Shown: positions 27,478-36,075 of the stretch, in pieces
How the letters are laid out: each line of letters starts with the position of its first letter
Numbering within the stretch: position 1 is the stretch's first letter
DNA from: Anaerococcus sp. Marseille-P3625
GTDB lineage: Bacteria > Bacillota > Clostridia > Tissierellales > Peptoniphilaceae
Length of the DNA stretch: 64,000 nt
Reading direction: 5' to 3'
NCBI RefSeq assembly: GCF_900232825.1
Contig: NZ_OCTP01000011.1
Location: forward strand, 893,262 to 957,261
Position numbers and translations under genes: made by a program
Notes under the pieces: model-generated
Database searches by the model: none
The model's input: the letters and a program-made list of their open reading frames with translations, nothing else
What the model was told of the DNA's origin: nothing

Positions 27478-27528
27478 ATTACAAAAACTTAACACAAACC
27501 TTACATATTTCCGTTGTAAACTTATATT
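27478..27528 (+). promoter_or_regulatory. Candidate PhoP-type promoter of the GA-like protein gene
   Basis: ATTACA (27478), TTAACA (27489) and CTTACA (27500) are direct repeats exactly 11 bp apart, matching the TTAACA-like Pho box of Firmicutes. The third sits in the -35 position, 17 bp before TATATT (27523-27528). This layout is that of PhoP-activated promoters. Phosphate control is inference. Confidence 0.45.
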
Positions 27529-27584
27529 ATCGGCATACAGTAATAGTGAAATTAATATATTAAATTTTATAATAGGAGAACAAT

Positions 27585-29123
27585 ATGAAAAATAATAAAG
27601 TATTAGCTGTAGCATTATCAGCAGGTTTAGTTTTTAGTGGAGCATACCTAGCTAATAGCAATATAAATGTTGCCTATGCTTCAGAAAGTCAACCAACAAT
27701 AGAAGAGCTTAAAGCTCAAATTACACAACTAAAAAATGAAAAAAATGAGATAGATAGAAAAAAAGCTCAATCTAAAAATGCTATTAATTGGAGAGAAGAT
27801 AATAGAAAGGTATCCGAATTACCTGAGGAAAAATTAAAACAATATGAAATATGGGATCAGAAAGACAGAAAGGTAATAGAAGAATGTGATGCACAAATGC
27901 TTGAATTGGATAAAAAAATTGCAGCCATTCAAGAACAAATAAAAGCTTTAGAAAATTCACCAACACCAGGTGAAGAAAATCCAGGCAATGGTTCAACAGA
28001 AGCAGACAAAGCTAAGGAATTTGAAGACTATAAAAAGAAATATAGCGACAAAATAGATGGTCTATCCGACCTAACAGAAGCAGAAAAAGCAGCAGCAAAA
28101 GAAGAAATAGCAAATGCAACAAGTGAAGCTGAAGTAAACAAAGCATATAACAAAGCATACTCAGCAAACCAAGATGCAGAATACGACAGAGAAAAGAAAG
28201 AAAGAGAAGAAAACTTTGCAAAAGATAAAGAAAATGCAAAAAAAGAAATAGATGATTACGGAGACAAACTAACAGAAAAAGAAAAAGAATCATTCAAAGA
28301 GCAAATAGACAAGGCACCAACAAAAGGCGCTATAACTGGTATATTAGAAGAAGCTAAAAAAGCCTCAGAAAACCCTCAAGAACCAGAAAATCCTCAAGAT
28401 CCAGAGACACCAACAATAGATGAGGATTACAAGGACATGTTCTTAGAAAACCTTCTAAGCCTATCAAAATTAACAGATGAGGAAAAGGAAGCATTCAAAG
28501 AGAGAATAGAAAAAGCAAAAACCAATGGTGAAATCTATGATATCTATAACCAAGCTATTGATTTAAATAACTCACGAGACAAGAAGCCTGAAGACTCGTC
28601 TGTAAATAAAGATTACAAAGATATGTTCTTAAATAATCTTTTGACCTTGTCTAAACTAAGCTATGCAGAAAAAGAATCATTCAAAGAAAGAATGGATAAG
28701 GCAAAGACTAATGCTGAGATTTACGATATATACAATGAGGCGGTAGCTTTAAATACTTCTCGCAAGCAAAAACCATCAAAAGAAAATGAAAGTGAAAATC
28801 CAATCAATCCAGCAAAACCTCCTCACAGCAAGGAAGAGTCAGAAGATTCATCAAGTGATTTAATATACGTAGCAAAAGGTTATAAGTACGTTAGTGAAGG
28901 TTTCTATCACAGATTAGATTTAGAAGATTCTTACTACAAACTAAAACTTGCCCTAAATGAGAATGAAATCTATGCTCAAGCTATAAGAATTTTACTAAAA
29001 TATACACCGAATACAGTAAAAGATGTAAGAGGCCAACTTGAAAGTTTGCTCAAAGAATCTGTAGATTTACAGGAACAATCAAAACTTGTTCTAAAGGAAT
29101 ATGAAAGTATACTAGGATACTAA
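27585..29123 (+). CDS. Secreted protein with four albumin-binding (GA)-like helical modules
   Basis: 512 residues. Signal peptide ends at AYA-SES (after residue 32). A coiled coil (38-124) is followed by a Pro/Gly linker. Four three-helix modules follow at about 146-195, 215-261, 281-330 and 343-392. Modules 3 and 4 are nearly identical (DYKDMFL, SFKERMDKAKTN, EIYDIYN). The spacing and the KAKTN-EIY pattern resemble GA modules of Finegoldia albumin-binding proteins and FIVAR-type repeats. Linkers are PQEPENPQDPETP-like. The C-terminal 80 residues are helical and unrecognised. No LPXTG motif or C-terminal anchor, so it is released or held by its ends. Ligand unproven. Confidence 0.7.
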   Translation: MKNNKVLAVALSAGLVFSGAYLANSNINVAYASESQPTIEELKAQITQLKNEKNEIDRKKAQSKNAINWREDNRKVSELPEEKLKQYEIWDQKDRKVIEECDAQMLELDKKIAAIQEQIKALENSPTPGEENPGNGSTEADKAKEFEDYKKKYSDKIDGLSDLTEAEKAAAKEEIANATSEAEVNKAYNKAYSANQDAEYDREKKEREENFAKDKENAKKEIDDYGDKLTEKEKESFKEQIDKAPTKGAITGILEEAKKASENPQEPENPQDPETPTIDEDYKDMFLENLLSLSKLTDEEKEAFKERIEKAKTNGEIYDIYNQAIDLNNSRDKKPEDSSVNKDYKDMFLNNLLTLSKLSYAEKESFKERMDKAKTNAEIYDIYNEAVALNTSRKQKPSKENESENPINPAKPPHSKEESEDSSSDLIYVAKGYKYVSEGFYHRLDLEDSYYKLKLALNENEIYAQAIRILLKYTPNTVKDVRGQLESLLKESVDLQEQSKLVLKEYESILGY

Positions 29124-29165
29124 TTCTATAGGATCCAACAAAATAGTAAATAATATATTTAGGGG

Positions 29166-29206
29166 AAAACTCACAGTATTATACAGTATTGTGAGTTTTT
29201 CTCTTT
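29166..29206 (+). terminator. Terminator after the GA-like protein gene
   Basis: AAAACTCACA and TGTGAGTTTT arms around a short AT loop, ending in TTTTTCTCTTTT. Confidence 0.8.
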
Positions 29207-29273
29207 TAAAAAATATGTAGAGATATTGTGAAAATTTACATTGGGTAAATAATAGACATAAAGGAGGGTTGAT

Positions 29274-29915
29274 ATGAAATATGATTTGATAATATTTGAT
29301 ATGGATGGGTTGATGTTTGATACTGAGATTTTCTATTACCAATCTTGGAAAGCCTTTGAGAATAAGTACAATTTTCGCTTTGATATAGCAACTCGCAACA
29401 GAATTGCCGGAATGAATGAAGACAATGTTAGAGATGAGTTTGCCAAAATTTTAGGAGACTATGATAAAGCTAAGAGTTTGCGTGACGAAATTAATGCTTA
29501 TAGAAAAGAAGGATTAAAAAACTACGAGGATTCAATAAAAAAAGAAGGACTTGTTGAGCTATTAGACTTTCTAAAAGCAAGTGGCATAAGAGCCTGTATA
29601 GCATCATCATCTGATAGAGAAAAAATCCTATATTTAATAGAAAAAGAAAATATAAAAGACTATTTTGACTTTGTAGTATCTGGGGAAGATTTTGAAAACA
29701 GCAAACCTAATCCAGAAATATTTGAAAAGACGGCGCAAATAGCCAATGTTGATAAAAGTCGTGCCTTAATACTTGAGGATTCCCACAATGGATACTTGGC
29801 TGCAAAGGCAAGTGGCATAGACTATCTCATAATCCACGACAAATCTTTTGAAAGAACTTTTACAGCAGATAGGCAAGTAGATTCTTTACTAGAGGTAATT
29901 GAGTATATAAAATAA
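29274..29915 (+). CDS. HAD-superfamily phosphatase (subfamily IA, beta-PGM-like)
   Basis: Cytoplasmic phosphohydrolase of 213 residues. Motif I FDMDGLMFD with nucleophile D9 and acid D11, motif II CIASSSD, motif III Lys in SKPNPEIF, motif IV LEDSHNG. The helical cap after motif I is of the C1 type seen in beta-phosphoglucomutase and 2-deoxyglucose-6-phosphatase relatives. SD AAGGAGGG. A truncated copy of its 5' end lies 2 kb upstream. Substrate unknown; the neighbouring MurNAc genes could suggest sugar phosphates but do not prove it. Confidence 0.88.
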   Translation: MKYDLIIFDMDGLMFDTEIFYYQSWKAFENKYNFRFDIATRNRIAGMNEDNVRDEFAKILGDYDKAKSLRDEINAYRKEGLKNYEDSIKKEGLVELLDFLKASGIRACIASSSDREKILYLIEKENIKDYFDFVVSGEDFENSKPNPEIFEKTAQIANVDKSRALILEDSHNGYLAAKASGIDYLIIHDKSFERTFTADRQVDSLLEVIEYIK

Positions 29916-29939
29916 TTATTCATAAATACATTCTAAGGC

Positions 29940-29967
29940 TTGAAATTATTATTCATAGGGTTATAAT
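29940..29967 (+). promoter_or_regulatory. Promoter of the MurNAc operon
   Basis: TTGAAA (29940-29945), 16-bp spacer, TATAAT (29962-29967). Lies 35 bp upstream of the regulator gene. Confidence 0.75.
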
Positions 29968-29973
29968 TAACCT

Positions 29974-29989
29974 AAGAAAAGCTTTTCTT
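29974..29989 (+). promoter_or_regulatory. Candidate MurR operator
   Basis: AAGAAAAGCTTTTCTT is a perfect 16-bp palindrome covering the predicted transcription start, 12 bp before the regulator ATG. Position suits repression of the operon by its own first gene product, as for other RpiR-family regulators. Confidence 0.55.
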
Positions 29990-30001
29990 TATAGGAGTGC
30001 T

Positions 30002-30847
30002 ATGGATTATTTAATAAAAATAAAAGAAAGATGGGATGAATTTACTCCATCTGATAAAAAAATAGGTGAATATATAATAGATAATCCCGAGCAAATAGTA
30101 AATTATAATACCTTACAACTTGCAGAGATTATCAAAACTAGTCAATCAGCTATAATAAGATTTATCAAAAAGATAGGCTACAAGGGATATATAGATTTTA
30201 AAATCGATGTTGCAAAATCGCTTGAAGAAAAAAATGAATTCTTATTGGATGAGGTCATATCAAAAAACGAAAGCATAGAAAATATTATCTCAAAAAGTAA
30301 GAATAATGTTTTAGCTACTGTGGAAAAAACATATGCTCTAATTAATACTGAAGCTATAAATAGGGCTATAGCAGATATTAACAAGGCTAATAATATCTAT
30401 CTTGCTGGAGTAGGAAGTTCTGGACTAATATGTGAGGATTTTTCCTACAAATTACAAAGATCTGGTAAAAAGGTCTTCTATCAAGTAGATGCCCATACCA
30501 ATCTTGCCCTAGTTAGCAATATAGATAAGGACGATTTGCTGATAGGCATTAGTTATTCTGGCCTAACTAAGGAAATTTTGATTGCATCAGAATATGCCAA
30601 AAAAGTAGGGGCAAAAGTTATAAGCATTAGCAAGACTCAAAATAGTGCTTTGGCTAATAATTCCAATGAACTTTTGCTTATTCCAGAAATAGAAAGAGAA
30701 ATGAGATATGGTGCTATTTCTTCGCGACTATCATCACAGATAATAACAGATATTCTTTATTATGGCTATGTTGCTGCAAACACAGAAAAAGTTAATGAAA
30801 ATATGAGAACATCAAAACTACTGACGAACAAACTAAAGGATAAGTAA
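30002..30847 (+). CDS. murR: MurR/RpiR-family transcriptional regulator
   Basis: 281 residues: an N-terminal helix-turn-helix (about 1-75, TLQLAEIIKTSQSAIIRFIK) and a C-terminal SIS sugar-phosphate-binding domain (about 125-260, YLAGVGSSGLICEDF). RpiR regulators sense phosphosugars; with mupG, murQ and murP downstream the likely effector is MurNAc-6-phosphate. SD TAGGAG. Next gene begins at the following base after the stop. Confidence 0.85.
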   Translation: MDYLIKIKERWDEFTPSDKKIGEYIIDNPEQIVNYNTLQLAEIIKTSQSAIIRFIKKIGYKGYIDFKIDVAKSLEEKNEFLLDEVISKNESIENIISKSKNNVLATVEKTYALINTEAINRAIADINKANNIYLAGVGSSGLICEDFSYKLQRSGKKVFYQVDAHTNLALVSNIDKDDLLIGISYSGLTKEILIASEYAKKVGAKVISISKTQNSALANNSNELLLIPEIEREMRYGAISSRLSSQIITDILYYGYVAANTEKVNENMRTSKLLTNKLKDK

Positions 30848-31830
30848 ATGTTAGGATATTCTTTATACTTTGAAAAAGAAAGTGATTTTGAAAAACAAAT
30901 AGAGAAGTTTAATGGCTTTGATTTGTTATTTACATCCTTGCATTATTCAGCAAGTGATCAAACTTATGAGAGGTTTTTGGATTTAAAATCTAGAGCTAAA
31001 AATCTTGAAATTTGTGTAGATATCAACAATCAAACCCTAAAGGACCACCCAGATTTACTAGATATGGATTTGATTATTAGGCTAGATTTTGGATTTAATC
31101 TAAGAGAGATTGCCAGTCTTTCAAAGAAGAGTCAAATAGCCATAAACGCCTCTACTGTTAATTACAAGTTTTTGGAAGACTTGGCAAGAGCAGGTGCAAA
31201 TATGGCAAATATGATAGCAATTCATAATTACTATCCGCTAGTTTTTTCTGGTCTATCCCAAGAATATTTCCTAAATCAAAATGAACTTATAAATCTTTTG
31301 GCATAAGAGTTGCAAGCTTTATCCAAGGAAACACAGAACTTCGTGGGCCAGTTTTTGAAGGCCTACCTACACTAGAAGACGATAGGTATATAAACCACTA
31401 TCTGACTTTAGTAAAACATAAAAGAAAATATAAAATGGATGAAATTATATTGGCTGAAGATGTAGATAATTATAGCAAAAATTGCATAGTTAAATTTATA
31501 AATGATGGAATTATAAGCCTACCTATTATTTGGGAAAATGATTATGATTATTTATCAAAAATAAAAGTTAGGAATGATATAAGTGACTATATTATTAGAA
31601 ACGAAAGAGAGAAAAAGGATGTCAGTCCAGACCAGCCAAGGCAAATCAAGAGGGGATACCTTGTTATTTTGAACAATTTGTCAGGAAGATATGCAGGAGA
31701 GATTGAAATTGTAAGAAAAGACTTAGGCATATGTGAAGATAGAAACCTTATTGGCAGGGTTGATGAGTCTTATATAGGTATTTTAGATTTGATAAAAGGA
31801 GGTGATATTGTTGAATTCGACAGAAGATAG
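30848..31830 (+). pseudogene. mupG: 6-phospho-N-acetylmuramidase MupG (DUF871), broken by a one-base frameshift
   Basis: Codons from 30848 give an N-terminal part ending NQNELINLLA at a stop (31304-31306). In the frame shifted back one base the homology continues at once as GIRVASFIQGNTELRGPVF and runs uninterrupted to 31830. Loss of one G from a probable GGG at about 31299 would explain it; restoring it gives a 327-residue protein, near family length. MupG splits MurNAc-6P-GlcNAc, feeding MurQ. The downstream half has no other stops, so the lesion is recent or a sequencing error. No slippery heptamer is seen. Confidence 0.85.
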
Positions 31831-32686
31831 GAATCCTATAAGTTATGATTTGGATTTAAAATCAACTAGAGAAATTTTGGAAATTATCAATACAGAAGAT
31901 CAGAAAATAGCCTATAGGGTAAAAGATGCCATGGATCAAATTGAAGCTTTGGTAGATGAACTTATCAATACATTTTCCGAAGGTGGTAGATTATTTTACT
32001 TGGGAGCTGGTACAAGTGGTAGGTTAGGAGTTTTGGATGCATCTGAAACAGTTCCTACATTTTCAGTAGATCCCAATATGGTAACAGGTCTTATAGCAGG
32101 GGGCGATGACGCTCTAAGAAACCCTATAGAAAATGCAGAAGATTCCAAAGAAGCTGCAAAAGTAGATTTACAAAAGGCAAATTTAACTAATAAGGATTTT
32201 GTAATTGGTATTGCTGCTAGTGGGAGGACCCCATATTCTATTGGAGCAGTAGAATACGCCAAAGAAATTGGAGCAAAGACTGGTTCTATAGCCTGCAACA
32301 AGGATGCTAAGATTTCTGAATATTCTGACTATCCAATAGAAGTAGAAACCGGTGCAGAAGTATTGAGCGGATCAACTCGTATGAAAGCTGGTACAGCAAC
32401 AAAGATGGTTCTAAATATGATTACGACTACTGCCATGATTAAAATTGGAAAAGTTTATGACAATCTTATGGTCGACTTAAAACCAACTAACGAGAAGCTA
32501 GTAGATAGGGCAACAAAAATTATTAGCGAAATTAGTGGATATGATTATGAATCGTCAAAAAAGATACTAAGCCAAGCTAATAACAATGTAAAAGCTGCAA
32601 TAATAATGGCTACAAAGAATGTAGACTATGAAGAGTCTATAAAAATTCTTGAAAATAATAAAGGATTTATAAGAGAGGATTTGTAA
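31811..32686 (+). CDS. murQ: N-acetylmuramic acid 6-phosphate etherase
   Basis: Cleaves the lactyl ether of MurNAc-6-phosphate, giving GlcNAc-6-phosphate and D-lactate. 291 residues. SIS domain with GAGTSGRLGVLDASE (about 56-70) and the catalytic Glu region EDSKEAAKVDL; C-terminal ISGYDYESSKKIL helix. A perfect SD, AGGAGGTGAT (31797-31806), places the start at TTG 31811; GTG 31802 lies inside the SD. Overlaps the end of mupG by 20 nt and murP by 1 base. Confidence 0.95.
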   Translation: MNSTEDRNPISYDLDLKSTREILEIINTEDQKIAYRVKDAMDQIEALVDELINTFSEGGRLFYLGAGTSGRLGVLDASETVPTFSVDPNMVTGLIAGGDDALRNPIENAEDSKEAAKVDLQKANLTNKDFVIGIAASGRTPYSIGAVEYAKEIGAKTGSIACNKDAKISEYSDYPIEVETGAEVLSGSTRMKAGTATKMVLNMITTTAMIKIGKVYDNLMVDLKPTNEKLVDRATKIISEISGYDYESSKKILSQANNNVKAAIIMATKNVDYEESIKILENNKGFIREDL

Positions 32687-34137
32687 TGGATAATAATACA
32701 TTAGCAAAATTATTAGTCGATGACTTTGGAGGTAGCGCTAACCTCATAGAAGTTATCAATTGTATGACAAGAGTTAGAGTAAAAGTCAAGGATTCTAGCA
32801 AGGTAAACTACGGTGCCATCAAATCTCGCGAGGGCGTAATGGGCCTAGTTGAAGGAGACCAAATACAAGTAGTATTGGGACCAGGAAAAAGTGAAAAAGT
32901 TGCTAAGGCAATGGCAGAAATGTCAAATGCAAAATTATCTGAAGAATTAGCAACAGAAACTGATAAAGAAAGCCTAGAAAGAAGAACTAGAGAAAACAAA
33001 GAAGCCTACAAGGCAAAACAAAAGCAAAGTGGCTTTAAGAAGTTTACATCTACCATAGCTTCAATATTTGTTCCACTAATACCAGCCTTTGTTGGTGCTG
33101 GACTTATAGGTGGTATAGCATCAGTTTTGTCAAACATGGCAACAGCTGGAACACTAACAGGTGATGGTGTAAATAACCTTATTCAGATTTTAAATATCAT
33201 GAAAAATGGTCTTTATGCTTACCTAAATATTTTTATAGGAATTAACACAGCAAAAGTCTTTGGGTCAAATGAGGGACTTGGAGGCGTTGTTGGAGGTATG
33301 GTTTACCTTACAGGTATGAATCCAGATATGCCTATAAGTAATATTTTCTTGGGAACACCTCTTGCAGCAGGACAAGGTGGAGTAATAGGTGTACTAATTT
33401 CAGTTTTCCTATTATCAAAGATTGAAAATGCCCTTCACAAAATAATACCAGACTCCCTAGATATTATTTTAGTTCCAATGCTATCACTATTAGCAGTAGG
33501 ACTTCTAACGATGTTTATCATCATGCCATTTGCTGGACTCATATCAAATGGACTAATTGGTTTTATTAACGGAGTAATCAATATCGGTGGGGCAGTATCA
33601 GGATTTATCTTAGGTGCCTTGTTCTTACCTATGGTAATGCTTGGCCTTCACCAAATCCTAACACCAATACATGTAGCAATGATTGAACAACAAGGTGCGA
33701 CATATTTATTGCCAATACTTGCAATGGCTGGTGCTGGACAAGTAGGAGCTGCACTTGCAATACTTGTAAAATGTAGAAATAACAAACAAATTACAAATAT
33801 CGCCAAAGGTGGACTTCCTGTAGGATTTTTAGGAATTGGCGAACCACTTATATATGCTCTAACCCTACCAATGGGCAAGGCTTTCATCACAGCTTGTCTC
33901 GGTGGTGGTATCGGTGGAGCTGTCATAGGAGCTATAGGATCAATTGGCTCAACAGCTATAGGACCATCAGGTATTGCACTAATCCCACTTATTTACCAAA
34001 ATAGATGGCTAGGTTATCTAGCTGGCCTTATTGCTGGATATATAGGTGGATTCGTATTAACATATTTCTTTGGAGTTGATCAGAAATATGTAGATGGAGC
34101 AAGCCTTGATAATACTAGTAGATTTGAATTTAAATAG
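32686..34137 (+). CDS. murP: PTS MurNAc-type transporter, EIIBC
   Basis: 483-residue phosphotransferase permease. EIIB domain at the N-terminus with phosphorylated Cys26 (VINCMTRVRV). EIIC from about 120 with ten or so membrane segments and the sugar-binding FLGIGEPLIYALTLPMG. No EIIA domain, as in MurP, which borrows EIIA-Glc. Specificity for MurNAc is inferred from murR-mupG-murQ context; the start codon overlaps the murQ stop. Confidence 0.88.
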   Translation: MDNNTLAKLLVDDFGGSANLIEVINCMTRVRVKVKDSSKVNYGAIKSREGVMGLVEGDQIQVVLGPGKSEKVAKAMAEMSNAKLSEELATETDKESLERRTRENKEAYKAKQKQSGFKKFTSTIASIFVPLIPAFVGAGLIGGIASVLSNMATAGTLTGDGVNNLIQILNIMKNGLYAYLNIFIGINTAKVFGSNEGLGGVVGGMVYLTGMNPDMPISNIFLGTPLAAGQGGVIGVLISVFLLSKIENALHKIIPDSLDIILVPMLSLLAVGLLTMFIIMPFAGLISNGLIGFINGVINIGGAVSGFILGALFLPMVMLGLHQILTPIHVAMIEQQGATYLLPILAMAGAGQVGAALAILVKCRNNKQITNIAKGGLPVGFLGIGEPLIYALTLPMGKAFITACLGGGIGGAVIGAIGSIGSTAIGPSGIALIPLIYQNRWLGYLAGLIAGYIGGFVLTYFFGVDQKYVDGASLDNTSRFEFK

Positions 34138-34150
34138 ATAATATAATGCT

Positions 34151-34209
34151 AAGTCCTAGGAAATAGGCTTAATGATAAGCTTTATTTCTTAGGACTTCTT
34201 TTTATTTTC
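34151..34209 (+). terminator. Terminator of the MurNAc operon
   Basis: AAGTCCTAGGAAATAGGCTT pairs with AAGCTTTATTTCTTAGGACTT, then TCTTTTTATTTT. A very strong stem. Confidence 0.85.
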
Positions 34210-34342
34210 CTATAGAATTTAGTCAATGGCCTAAATGCTTGAAATTACAAGCTTTATCCCTTGTGAAATTATTTGCCAAAGGGCATATAAAATGATATAG
34301 TTAAATATAAGAATTATACTTTTATAAAAACGAGGTAAGGGT

Positions 34343-35434
34343 ATGGAAAAGACACTGATTGATAAAATTAATAATAAAAATTTTGCAGTGTTAAATTCTA
34401 TGGATGATTGGGTGAGGATTGTCGATTTGCAAGCAAAGACAATTTTTGTCAACAATTCGCTAGACCTTGCTAGGAAAAAATCTGAAAGCTTAAGCATTTA
34501 TCTTGATGAAAATATACCCTTAAATCTAGCTAGCGAAAATGACTCCATAAGAAATACTACTGTAATAGAAGAAAAGTTGATAGATGATAGATACTATAGC
34601 ATCAAGGCTTCACCTATTGTTATAGATGGGGATTATTCTGGCGTAGTGGAAGTTTTTAGGGACATCACCCGAGAAACCAATATGAAGATCGATCTTTTTG
34701 ATGCTAATAGGAATATGCTTGACGATGTTAGATTTGTAAGGAAAATCCAATCCTCAATCTTACCAAAAGATAAAAAATATGCAAATCTCAATCTAAAAAG
34801 CATATATCTACCGACTACAAATGTATCTGGAGATCTTTACGATATTATAAAAATTGACGATGATAAATATGCTTTTTATATAGCAGATGTTATGGGTCAT
34901 GGAGTAAAAGCTTCAATTCTTACTATGTTTGTAAAAGTTTCCGTAAGTTCAATTTTTGAAAAAAATCCTAATTATTCTCCTTCTGAAGCCTTACTAAAAC
35001 TTAGAAAAAAATTTACAGATTTAGATATTTACACTTCTCAATATTTTACTGCTTGGTTGGGAATATTTGATCTAAAAAATCATTATCTTACATTTTCCAA
35101 TGCAGGTCACAATTGCCCACCAATGATGGTTGACAAATTTGGCAAATTTCAATATCTTCATGCCACTGGTAGGATGATTTCAAATATTATAGAGCCAGAT
35201 AAATATAATGAAATAAGCATTTCATTAACTAACGAGGCTAAAATTTTGTTTTTTACCGATGGAGCTGTTGAAGCTGAAAGTGTAGAGAAAAAAGAATTTG
35301 GACTTGAAAGATTAAAAAATTCATTTTGTAAGCATAAAGATTTGGATAAAATTTATGGAGAAATAAAAAAATTCTCCTACGGCGAACAAAAAGATGATAT
35401 AACCTTAGCAATGATAAGCTATGCCAAGGAGTAA
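34343..35434 (+). CDS. PAS domain-containing SpoIIE/RsbU-type serine phosphatase
   Basis: 363 residues. A PAS-like sensor (about 10-112) is joined by a helix to a PP2C-type phosphatase (about 140-363). Metal-binding and catalytic motifs are [34 protein letters not shown] and KDDITLAMI. Such enzymes dephosphorylate anti-anti-sigma factors of the RsbV/SpoIIAA class, but no partner kinase or STAS protein is in the window. No membrane segment, so the PAS domain senses inside the cell. SD GAGG. deoC follows after 2 nt. Confidence 0.85.
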   Translation: MEKTLIDKINNKNFAVLNSMDDWVRIVDLQAKTIFVNNSLDLARKKSESLSIYLDENIPLNLASENDSIRNTTVIEEKLIDDRYYSIKASPIVIDGDYSGVVEVFRDITRETNMKIDLFDANRNMLDDVRFVRKIQSSILPKDKKYANLNLKSIYLPTTNVSGDLYDIIKIDDDKYAFYIADVMGHGVKASILTMFVKVSVSSIFEKNPNYSPSEALLKLRKKFTDLDIYTSQYFTAWLGIFDLKNHYLTFSNAGHNCPPMMVDKFGKFQYLHATGRMISNIIEPDKYNEISISLTNEAKILFFTDGAVEAESVEKKEFGLERLKNSFCKHKDLDKIYGEIKKFSYGEQKDDITLAMISYAKE

Positions 35435-35436
35435 AA

Positions 35437-36069
35437 ATGAAATTAAATAGATTAATAGATCACACAAACCTAAAGCCTGAAGCTACAAAAGAGGATATAA
35501 AAAATCTTGTAGATGAGGCGATGGCAAATGATTTTTACAGCGTCTGTGTAAATACTTCTTTTGTAAAATTTATAAAAGATTATAACAAAGATATTAAAAT
35601 TGCAGCTGTTGTAGGCTTCCCACTTGGAGCCATGTCTACCAAAGCTAAAGCCTTCGAGGCAAAAACTGCCATAGAAGATGGAGCAAGTGAAATTGATATG
35701 GTAATAGAAATAGGTCGCCTAAAAGAAAAAGATTACGATTATGTTCTAAACGATATAAAAGCTTGTAAGGAAGCTTGTGGGGAGAATGTTTTAAAAGTAA
35801 TAATTGAAACTTGTCTTTTGACAGATGAAGAAAAAATTAAGGCTTGCGAGCTTGCAGTTAAAGCTGGTGCAGATTTTGTAAAAACTTCAACTGGATTTTC
35901 AACGGGAGGAGCAAAAGCAAGTGATATTTCATTGATGAGAAAAACTGTTGGTGAAAATATCGGCGTTAAGGCAAGTGGAGGTATCCACAACAAAAAGGAA
36001 GCCATGGAAATGGTTGAAGCTGGCGCAAATAGAATTGGCGCTAGCAAATCTATAGAAATATGTAAGTAG
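35437..36069 (+). CDS. deoC: Deoxyribose-phosphate aldolase
   Basis: Splits 2-deoxyribose-5-phosphate into glyceraldehyde-3-phosphate and acetaldehyde in deoxynucleoside catabolism. 210 residues, TIM barrel. Schiff-base Lys in FVKTSTGF and the second active-site Lys in VKASGGI; N-terminus [15 protein letters not shown]. Close to the preceding phosphatase gene and 6 nt before the amylase gene, so one transcript is likely. Confidence 0.96.
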   Translation: MKLNRLIDHTNLKPEATKEDIKNLVDEAMANDFYSVCVNTSFVKFIKDYNKDIKIAAVVGFPLGAMSTKAKAFEAKTAIEDGASEIDMVIEIGRLKEKDYDYVLNDIKACKEACGENVLKVIIETCLLTDEEKIKACELAVKAGADFVKTSTGFSTGGAKASDISLMRKTVGENIGVKASGGIHNKKEAMEMVEAGANRIGASKSIEICK

Positions 36070-36075
36070 GGAAAT

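Noticed and set aside
31290-31310. Programmed ribosomal frameshift in mupG
   Set aside because: There is no slippery heptamer or strong downstream structure, and MupG is not known to use frameshifting; a one-base deletion is simpler.
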